From assembly GCA_905186105.1 (NCBI GenBank), contig LR994475.1, forward strand, positions 140,597-148,679: a stretch of DNA of 8,083 nt. The letters run 5' to 3'. Source of the stretch: an uncultured Sutterella sp. GTDB lineage: Bacteria > Pseudomonadota > Gammaproteobacteria > Burkholderiales > Burkholderiaceae_F. The translations under genes were made by a program, and so were the position numbers. Below, one piece after another: positions 1 through 6,219 of the stretch (position 1 is the first letter of the stretch; each line of letters starts with the position of its first letter). The notes beneath the pieces are model-generated. The model did not search any database. It was not told the origin of the DNA and saw only the letters and a program-made list of their open reading frames with translations.

Positions 1-2
1 TA

Positions 3-1115
3 ACCGCTGACGTCTCTGGTGAAGGTTCACGCCAACGTACTGGAGGACACACTCAAGAATCTTGGTCAGGTGGCTTTGATGTATTGTGGACGCTCAATTT
101 GGCTGGCGGTGAATACGCCGAACGAGACGCACAGTATTACGAAGTACTGGCTAAAGAAATAGCCGTTTCTGATGCACAAGAAGCGGTGGCTTTGGAAACC
201 GCGAAAGCCTATATTCAGTTGCGATCTAATCAGGTTTTGCAGTCGATAACGCGAAGCACACTCAAGAATTACGAAGAGAATGCCGAATTGGTTCGGTGGC
301 GCGTCATGGCGGGGTTAGCTAGTCAGACTGAGCTTGAAGATAGTCTTTCACGAGTCGCTTCAACGCAAGCACAGTTACGAGGTTTAGAGGCAACGCAGAC
401 AAGTTACCGTAACGCATTAGCTCGATTGACGGTTCAACCCTTAGATAGCTTGACGCTTGGTGTCGGTGAAATTCCAACAGCCCCTATGGGTTTGAGTGTT
501 GGTATTCCAGCCGAAACGCTGATGCGTCGCCCTGATATTCGAAGTGCAAGAGCCATGTTGTTGAGTTCAAGTGCTAATTTGGAGAAAGCTAAATCGGACT
601 TCTTTCCGACGCTCTCATTAAGAGGATCAATCGGCACACAAGCGGCAACTGTGGGTGCTTTGGGTGCAAGTGGTAGCGGCATTGCTTCTTTGGTTGGGGC
701 GCTCTCTTTGCCAGTTTTAAATTGGGGAAGTTTGCAGGCGCGTGAAGATCTTGCGGAAAGCGCTCTAGATGAAGCTAAAGCGCGCTACTTGTCGGTGATT
801 GTAGGTGCTTTGGAAGAAACTGATAATGCATTACATGGCATTAAATCTGCACAAGATCAGGCGACATATTTAGATCAAGCACTGCAACACGCTCAGCGTG
901 CTTATGAATTGGCTTCGATGGAATATAAAACTGGGATGGGCGACTATGCCATGTTATTGGAAGCTCAACGAAGCTTATTGACGGCTCAAGAAAAAGTCAT
1001 GACCAATGAGACAGAACTGTCCTTACAACATGTGGCGCTCTATCGAGCACTAGGCGGTGCTTGGAAAAGTCAGACATTAGGCGTTGTGACGGACAAGGAG
1101 GAAGATCATGAGTAA
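3..1115 (+). CDS. Outer-membrane efflux channel, NodT/TolC family (5' partial)
   Basis: This encodes the outer-membrane factor of a tripartite efflux pump, a trimeric beta-barrel with a long periplasmic alpha-helical tunnel. The frame is open to the left edge. Although a TTG occurs at 84, the 27 codons before it encode WSGGFDVLWTLNLAGG, matching the family motif around 'WxxGxDxxWELDLFGG'. The true start, signal peptide and roughly 100 N-terminal residues therefore lie outside the window, and 370 codons are visible. Further family marks are the helical repeat with AKAYIQLR, the inter-repeat segment with ETLMRRPDIRSARAML (typical 'LLxRRPDIrxAE'), the FFPTLSLRGSIG strand, and the second-repeat segment AYELASMEYKTGMGDYAMLL. 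The gene ends in TAA at 1113-1115, overlapping the adaptor start by 8 bases, so it belongs to the efflux operon. The substrate cannot be told from the sequence. The family call is firm; the exact subfamily is less so. Confidence 0.93.
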   Translation, partial: TADVSGEGSRQRTGGHTQESWSGGFDVLWTLNLAGGEYAERDAQYYEVLAKEIAVSDAQEAVALETAKAYIQLRSNQVLQSITRSTLKNYEENAELVRWRVMAGLASQTELEDSLSRVASTQAQLRGLEATQTSYRNALARLTVQPLDSLTLGVGEIPTAPMGLSVGIPAETLMRRPDIRSARAMLLSSSANLEKAKSDFFPTLSLRGSIGTQAATVGALGASGSGIASLVGALSLPVLNWGSLQAREDLAESALDEAKARYLSVIVGALEETDNALHGIKSAQDQATYLDQALQHAQRAYELASMEYKTGMGDYAMLLEAQRSLLTAQEKVMTNETELSLQHVALYRALGGAWKSQTLGVVTDKEEDHE

Positions 1116-2382
1116 TGCTAATGAACAAAAGAAAAATAGCATTAACTTAGAAGAAGCAAAGCGTCCAGCCTATGTGAAGTGGCTCGTCGCAGGCACGGTT
1201 TTAGTTGTCGCCGGGGGCGGTTGGTATTTGTGGACGCAGTCTCAGGTTCATGATGATGTGAAGTATGTCACCGAGCAGGTTGACAAAGGGGGCATTCATG
1301 TCACCGTCTCTGCGGATGGCACCTTGGCGCCTGTGCGTACCGTCACGATTGGTTCCGAATTATCTGGGATCGTCCGTGAGGTACATGTGGACGTCAATGA
1401 TACGGTGACTCAGGGACAGGCACTCGTGACCTTGGATACGCGTAATTTGCTCGCAAAGGTTCAACAATATCGAGCCGCGTTGCAGAGCGCAAAGGCGAAT
1501 CAGGCGCAAAGTCTTGCTTCACTTAAAGAAGCAGAACTCAAGTTAAAGCGCATGAAGGAATTGAACCGGTTGTCTAAGGGTGCCATGCCTTCTAGGACTG
1601 AACTTGAGTCGCAGACAGCTTCTGTCGAGACAGCAAAGGCATCGGTTGCGGTAGCTAAGGCTAATGTGTCGGACGCGGAAGCGTTATTAAAAACAGCAGA
1701 AACGGATCTCTCAAAGGCAGAAATTAAGGCACCGATTGACGGGGTTATTTTGACGCGTAGCGTTGAGCCTGGTTACGCTGTGGCGGCAACGTTGCAAGCG
1801 GTTGAATTGTTGACGTTGGCATCAGACTTACGTGCTTTGGAACTTCAGGTGGCAGTGGACGAAGCGGATATTGGTGTGGTTAAAGAAGGGCAAAAAGCGT
1901 TCTTTACGGTGAGCACCTATCCGAACAAACGATTCCCAGCGACCTTGAGAAAAGTCGCTTACGGTGCCAAAACCACCGAAAACGTCGTGACCTATACAAC
2001 GTACTTAAATGTTGATAATGCGGATATGCTCCTGCGACCAGGAATGACTGCGTCGGCTACGATTTCGACAGCGGATAAAAATGATGTGTTGTTGGTGCCT
2101 AATTCGGCTTTCCGCTATCAACCTAAGTTTGCTATGAAGTCTTCAGGTGCAAAGATGCCAGGCATGATGCCAGGGCGTTCGCCTCATGATGGCGGCACTA
2201 AAAAGGTTAAAGAGCTAGCTCAACATGGTGAGTTGCAAAAGACTTTGTATGTGCTAAAGGATGGCAAGCCAGTCCTCGTGAATGTCGTGACGGGCTTGAC
2301 TGACGGCATGCAGACGGAAATTGTGTCGGGTGAATTAGCTGAAGGCGATCAAGTGATTTTGGATCAACAAAAAGGGAGGTAA
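1108..2382 (+). CDS. MacA-like periplasmic adaptor (HlyD / membrane fusion protein family)
   Basis: This 424-residue adaptor should link the inner-membrane ABC permease to the outer-membrane channel in the periplasm. A short cytoplasmic N-terminus is followed by one membrane anchor at about residues 23-43 (VKWLVAGTVLVVAGGGWYLW). Next come the first lipoyl half (GTLAPVRTVTIGSELSGIV, with VTQGQALVTLD), an alanine/lysine-rich helical hairpin (about 112-205), the returning lipoyl half (KAEIKAPIDGVILTRSVEPG), a beta-barrel (LRPGMTASATIS) and a membrane-proximal domain ending near GDQVILDQQKGR. The start is supported by AAGGAGG at 1095-1101, six bases upstream. The gene overlaps the channel gene and ends three bases before the ATPase gene. 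Residues 342-363 form a Met/Gly/Pro-rich loop with MPGMMPG in the C-terminal half. The MacA resemblance comes from the architecture and the neighbouring MacB-type genes; the exported substrate is unknown. Confidence 0.93.
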   Translation: MSNANEQKKNSINLEEAKRPAYVKWLVAGTVLVVAGGGWYLWTQSQVHDDVKYVTEQVDKGGIHVTVSADGTLAPVRTVTIGSELSGIVREVHVDVNDTVTQGQALVTLDTRNLLAKVQQYRAALQSAKANQAQSLASLKEAELKLKRMKELNRLSKGAMPSRTELESQTASVETAKASVAVAKANVSDAEALLKTAETDLSKAEIKAPIDGVILTRSVEPGYAVAATLQAVELLTLASDLRALELQVAVDEADIGVVKEGQKAFFTVSTYPNKRFPATLRKVAYGAKTTENVVTYTTYLNVDNADMLLRPGMTASATISTADKNDVLLVPNSAFRYQPKFAMKSSGAKMPGMMPGRSPHDGGTKKVKELAQHGELQKTLYVLKDGKPVLVNVVTGLTDGMQTEIVSGELAEGDQVILDQQKGR

Positions 2383-2385
2383 ACC

Positions 2386-3087
2386 ATGGGGATCCCTTTA
2401 GTTGAATTCAGAGATATTCATAAGCGCTATGGGGTCGGCGAAGCTGCTTTTGAGGCTTTAAAAGGCATCAACCTTTCGATCGAAGAGGGTGAGTTTGTCG
2501 CCATTATGGGTGCTTCAGGCTCTGGGAAGTCAACCGCGATGAATATTATGGGAGCCCTTGATCGACCCACGAGTGGCGCCTATCTCTTTGGTGGGATTCA
2601 TGTTGAAAGTCTCTCACGAGATCAAAGAGCATTGTTACGTCGTAAATACCTTGGTTTCGTTTTTCAGGGCTTTAATTTGTTAGCACGCACAACAGCCTTG
2701 GAAAACGTGGAATTGCCGTTGTTATACCGAGGGATGAAGGGAAGTGAACGGCGTAAGTTGGCTCGGGCGGCATTAGATCGTGTGGGGCTATCTGCTTGGG
2801 AAGGGCATACGCCAGCAGAACTATCTGGTGGGCAACAGCAACGTGTGGCGATTGCACGCGCTCTGGTAACCAACCCCAAATTACTGTTGGCTGATGAGCC
2901 GACAGGGAGCTTGGACACGGCTCGAAGTCGAGAAATTATGAGCTTATTGTCAACGTTGAACGAGGAAGACGGTATTACTGTTGTGTTGGTGACGCATGAT
3001 CCTGATATGGCGACATATGCGAAACGTCATTTGCTTTTCCGAGATGGATTGTTGATTGACGATCAGCTTCAAGGAGATGCCTCATGA
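2386..3087 (+). CDS. ABC transporter ATP-binding protein, MacB/LolD-type
   Basis: This 233-residue cytoplasmic ATPase should power the efflux complex by binding the permease encoded next to it. All nucleotide-binding motifs are present: Walker A GASGSGKST at 42-50, the Q-loop glutamine at about 94 (FVFQGFNLL), signature LSGGQQQR at 146-153, Walker B LLLADEPTG at 166-174 with the catalytic Glu171, D-loop SLD at 175-177 and the H-loop His204 (VTHD). Length and motif wording (GALDRPTSG, DEPTGSLD) match the MacB/LolD/FtsE class, here as a stand-alone subunit without the fused membrane domain of Escherichia coli MacB. GGGAGGT at 2374-2380, overlapping the adaptor stop, supplies the ribosome-binding site. 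The stop overlaps the permease start as ATGA, indicating translational coupling. It could be called MacB-like or LolD-like; the operon favours an efflux role over lipoprotein sorting. Confidence 0.95.
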   Translation: MGIPLVEFRDIHKRYGVGEAAFEALKGINLSIEEGEFVAIMGASGSGKSTAMNIMGALDRPTSGAYLFGGIHVESLSRDQRALLRRKYLGFVFQGFNLLARTTALENVELPLLYRGMKGSERRKLARAALDRVGLSAWEGHTPAELSGGQQQRVAIARALVTNPKLLLADEPTGSLDTARSREIMSLLSTLNEEDGITVVLVTHDPDMATYAKRHLLFRDGLLIDDQLQGDAS

Positions 3088-4294
3088 TTGGTAATGCTTT
3101 CTTGCTCGCGATTCGTCAAATTTGGCGAAATCCTTTGCGAAGCATCCTCACGGTGCTTGGCATTGTGATTGGCGTCATGGCTGTCATTACGATGGTGACG
3201 GTTGGTAATGGTGCGTCACAAGCCATTCGTGAGCAAATTGAATCGTTTGGTAATAACCAACTGATGCTCCGCCCAGGGATGCGCTTGGGACCAGGACAAA
3301 CGGTGGGGGCGCCATCCTTCAAAATGGTGATGCCATTGCTCTCAAACAACAAATTGCTGGGGTATTGGCGGTGGCACCTCAAACATCGGCATCAAGAACG
3401 ATTGTGGCTAATGGGCGTAATTGGCAAACAAGTATTATTGGTACGGATAACAACTATTTCAAAATCGATAATCGAGAGATTGTTGAAGGACGGTTATTTG
3501 AATCAGGTGAAATGCTCGCAGGGTCGTACCGTCTGTGTGATTGGGGGCACGATTCAAAAAGAGCTATTCGGCGAAGGGGCTGAAGTCATCGGTCGAACGA
3601 TTCGTACGGGTGGTTTTTCTTGTCGCGTGATTGGACTGATGAAGTCCAAGGGCACCGCTGCGATGGGTGGAGACCAAGATGACTTGTTAGTGATGCCGAT
3701 TCAGACAGTGCAACGCCGTATTCTTGGCAATACTAGAGTGGGCGCGTTGTTGATTTCGGTAAACCCACAATCTGACCGCGATCGTTTGAGAGAAGCGGTT
3801 AAGAGCCTTATGCGCGAGCGGCGTAGTTTGTCTGATGGCGATGACGACAATTTCCAGATCTTAGATACGGTACCGAAATTGCTGCTAAAGTGGCTTCCAC
3901 AACGCAAATTATGACTACGCTTCTCGCTGCAGTGGCTGCCGTCAGTTTGTTGGTGGGCGGCATTGGCATCATGAATATCATGTTGGTCTCGGTGACTGAA
4001 AGAACTCGAGAGATTGGTATTCGATTGGCAATCGGTGCCTTGGAGCGTGAGGTATTGCTTCAGTTCTTGATTGAGGCTTTGATGTTAGGGTGTCTTGGCG
4101 GTGTGCTAGGGGTACTTTTAGCAGTGGTTGCCTCAAAAGGCTTAGCGAGTATGATGGGGGTTCCGTTCTTATTTAATCCTGGGATCAATCTACTCGCCTT
4201 CACAGTGTCGGCATTGACTGGGGTTATCTTTGGCTACTTCCCAGCAAGACGAGCTGCAAAGTTAGATCCCATTGAGGCAGTAAGACACGAATAA
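3084..4294 (+). CDS. ABC transporter permease, MacB/FtsX type (reading frame broken by three indels)
   Basis: This is the inner-membrane permease of the efflux operon. Read across frames it gives about 403 residues, the usual length for a stand-alone MacB-type permease. It has one N-terminal membrane helix (NPLRSILTVLGIVIGVMAVI, about 16-35), a large periplasmic domain, three C-terminal helices, and the family motifs LLVGGIGIMNIMLVSVTERT and ARRAAKLDPIEAVRHE at the end. The start is fixed by AAGGAG at 3071-3076 and the ATGA overlap with the ATPase gene. The frame breaks three times: loss of one A in the run at 3321-3324, gain of one G at 3521-3523, and loss of one G near 3869-3870. Each correction restores family-like sequence at once, for example PSFK then NGDAIALKQQIAGV, and EMLAG then RTVCVIGG. 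The protein is otherwise undecayed. I read this as one gene with probable sequence errors; a very recent pseudogene is the alternative. Confidence 0.88.
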
Positions 4295-4302
4295 AAAAAC
4301 AA

Positions 4303-4335
4303 AACCCTTCCTTTTCGCGTTGAAAAGGAAGGGTT
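4303..4335. terminator. Bidirectional rho-independent terminator between convergent permease gene and ssb
   Basis: A perfect 14-bp stem (AACCCTTCCTTTTC at 4303-4316 pairing with 4322-4335) encloses the 5-base loop GCGTT, starting 8 bases after the permease stop. On the minus strand the hairpin is followed by TTGTTTTTTTAT (complement of 4291-4302), a strong U-tract that suits ending the ssb transcript. On the plus strand the downstream sequence is only moderately T-rich (GAATCTTTATG). It should therefore stop both operons, more efficiently in the ssb direction. Confidence 0.9.
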
Positions 4336-4360
4336 GAATCTTTATGTGGGTTTTAAAAGA

Positions 4361-4837
4361 TTAAAACGGCACGTCGTCGTTGTCGAGCTGATCAATAGGA
4401 GCGGCGGTCGACACGGGCGAGGCTGCGGGCTGCGGAGCAGAACGCGGAGCCATGGCGCGCGGTGCGCTTTCAAAGCCATCATCCATACCCTGGTGGTCAG
4501 ATTGGCGACGGTCGAGCAACTGAAGGTTTTCGCCGATGATATCGGTGGCAAAACGGTCAATGCCGTCTTTGCCCTGATAGCGGCGAGTTCTGAGGCGACC
4601 CTCAACGTAGTACTCGGCTACCCTTACGCAAGTATTCCTTGGCAATTTCAGCAAGACGACCGAACAGCACAATACGATGCCATTCCGTTTCGCTTACCGT
4701 TTGCTGTTCAGCATTACGATAACGGCGCGTGGTCGCAATGTTCAGCGTTGTCATTGCCGTACCACCGTCTGCGGAGTATCGGGTTTCAGGATCGCGACCA
4801 GATTGCCGACGATGATTACCTTATTGATTGAAGCCAT
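4361..4837 (-). CDS. ssb: Single-stranded DNA-binding protein SSB (reading frame broken by two indels)
   Basis: SSB coats single-stranded DNA in replication, recombination and repair, and recruits partner enzymes through its acidic C-terminal tip. The gene begins ATG at 4837 with MASINKVIIVGNL, the classic SSB N-terminus. Read across two frame breaks it gives about 158 residues, a normal length. An OB-fold occupies about 1-110, including ETEWHRIVLFGRLAEIAKEY with the conserved Trp53, and VYVEGRLRTRRY. A Pro/Ala/Ser-rich linker follows, ending in DNDDVPF, the partner-binding tip. The breaks are a lost base in a G run (plus-strand CC at 4798-4799; GNL then GRDPETRY resumes one frame over) and a gained base at about 4610-4611 (KGSRV then YVEGR). 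As printed, translation from the ATG stops after 28 codons. Because SSB is normally essential and the rest is undecayed, sequence error is the likely cause. It lies 24 bases downstream of the MFS gene on the same strand. Confidence 0.93.
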
Positions 4838-4861
4838 AATTAACTACTAAAAAATTATCTA

Positions 4862-6111
4862 TCAAACCTGAATTGCTTCACCTTGCTCGTGTCGCTGTCG
4901 AGGTTTAGGTTCTTTTAAACCCAAAGCAAACACGAACCACAAAAGCATAGCAAATGTGGATGTAAAGAACACGGCTTCTGCAGAAAAATGTTGTGCAATC
5001 CATCCACCCACAGCCCCACCGACAAATAAACCTAGGCTTTGCGTCGTGTTGTAGATCCCTAAAGCGAGGCTTTATCGCTTGGCGGTGCGACACGAGAGAT
5101 CAAACCAGGCAAAGTGGCTTCAAGGATGTTGAAGGCGATGAAAAAGAGGGTGACCAAAAAGGCGATTTCCCAAACCGAGTGCATTAGGAAGGCAAAAAGC
5201 AGGAACACCACACTCAACATCATCACATTGATGCGTAGCAAAGAGGTCGTCTTTTGATTACGCTCAGCCCAAATGATGGGTTTCATCATGACAGCAAAAC
5301 CAATCAAAACGGCAGGTAAATAGATATACCAGTGGTGTAAAACAGGTAATCCCATTTGAACCAAACGCGTCGGGATAACAACAAAAAGCGCCATTTGTAC
5401 GGCATGCAGGCAGAAGATGCCGAAGTTAAGACGCATCAACTGAGGATCAAAAGCAACCTTTTGCCAAGGTTGATGCTGAGTTGCTTCTGTGTGTGCATGA
5501 ATATGATGCGCTGTGGTATTGGGTACCACACGCAAGACAATCCAAATAGAAAGTGCAGAGAGTAATGCGGTCAACCAAAATAACCCAGGAACACCCCAAA
5601 GTTCTGTGAGCGGAGGTGCAATGACTAGACTCAGTGCAAACATAAAGCCGATCGAGGCACCGACAAGTGCCATGGCTTTAGTAATCACGTGTTCACGCAC
5701 ATTGTCAGCAATCAAGGCGGTCACGGCAGCTGAGATGGCACCAGCCCCTTGAATGGCACGTCCAAGCATCACGGTCCAAATCGTGGTGCCAAGGGCAGCG
5801 ATGATACTCCCTATCACAAAAAGGATCAGCCCAATCACAATGACAGGCTTACGACCAAAACGGTCACTTGCTGCGCCAAAGGGAATTTGAAGAATACTTT
5901 GCGTAAGCTACCGTAAATGCCGAGAGTCAAACCGACAAGAAAACTACTTTCACCGCCCGGTAAATTCTTGGCATAGACCGCAAAGACGGGCAGGATTAAA
6001 AAGAGTACCGAGCATGCGTAAGGCAAAAATCCCTGCCAAAGAAATACTGGAACGTTTTTCTAAGGCAGTCATTTTCCCTGAAGGTGGCGTAACGTCAGCG
6101 GAGGTTTGCAT
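4862..6111 (-). CDS. MFS transporter, YajR-like drug:H+ antiporter family (reading frame broken by about three indels)
   Basis: This is an inner-membrane major facilitator, about 416 residues when read across frames, consistent with 12 membrane helices and no extra C-terminal domain. Marks are the N-terminal SLAGIFALRML then LFLILPVFAVYAKNLPGG, motif A in the loop after helix 2 (GAASDRFGRKPVIVIG), LGRAIQGAGAISAA in helix 4, and a C-terminal half with PPSDKAS then ALGIYNTTQSLGLFVGGAVGGW. It resembles the YajR-type DHA1 proteins; the substrate is unknown. Frame breaks are a gained base at about 6006, a lost base (or two gained) at about 5907, and a lost base at about 5065-5066. Translation from the start ATG as printed stops near 5960. 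The start is uncertain: ATG at 6111 lacks a clear ribosome-binding site, while ATG at 6072 (MTALEKRSS) follows AGGGA closely and gives an N-terminus of more typical length. It is divergent from uvrA and probably co-transcribed with ssb. Confidence 0.87.
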
Positions 6112-6219
6112 GGGATATAGGCTCGTGTTGGGATGAAATGATATCTTTACTCAAGGTGGTCTGACAGTCTATAGTCAAATATCTGTCATTCCCCTTAAGA
6201 GAACAAATATTGATTGAAA
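6112..6219. promoter_or_regulatory. Divergent intergenic region between the MFS gene and uvrA, with a candidate uvrA promoter
   Basis: These 108 bases should carry the promoters for both directions. For uvrA the best sigma-70-like candidate is TTTACT (6146-6151), an 18-base spacer and TATAGT (6170-6175), which would start transcription near 6182. An inverted repeat TGACAG (6162-6167) / CTGTCA (6183-6188) flanks the -10 element, and a tighter TGAC-N8-GTCA (6162-6177) lies inside it. No canonical LexA box (CTGT-N8-ACAG) is seen. No convincing -35/-10 pair was found for the MFS direction, although TATCAT (complement of 6138-6143) could serve as a -10. These are pattern calls only. Confidence 0.4.

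Noticed and set aside
84..86. TTG as the start codon of the outer-membrane channel gene
   Set aside because: The frame is open to the left edge, and the preceding codons encode family-typical sequence (WSGGFDV), so the gene is simply cut by the window.
3321..3523. Phase-variable homopolymer switching of the pump
   Set aside because: The runs are only three to five bases, far shorter than usual phase-variation tracts, and they occur several times in one gene.
3321..3914. Programmed ribosomal frameshifting in the permease gene
   Set aside because: There are three shifts of differing sign, no slippery heptamer of the X XXY YYZ type followed by a stem-loop was seen, and neighbouring unrelated genes show the same kind of break.
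4334..4831. A 165-codon plus-strand ORF opposite ssb
   Set aside because: It is the mirror of ssb, has no recognisable domain or ribosome-binding site, and runs over the terminator arm. The minus-strand SSB sequence is unmistakable.
5356..5752. Small plus-strand ORFs opposite the MFS gene
   Set aside because: They lie antisense to clear MFS membrane segments and show no protein-like features of their own.
6112..6219. LexA/SOS operator upstream of uvrA
   Set aside because: The visible inverted repeat is ACAG...CTGT, the reverse arrangement of the CTGT-N8-ACAG LexA site, with the wrong spacing.
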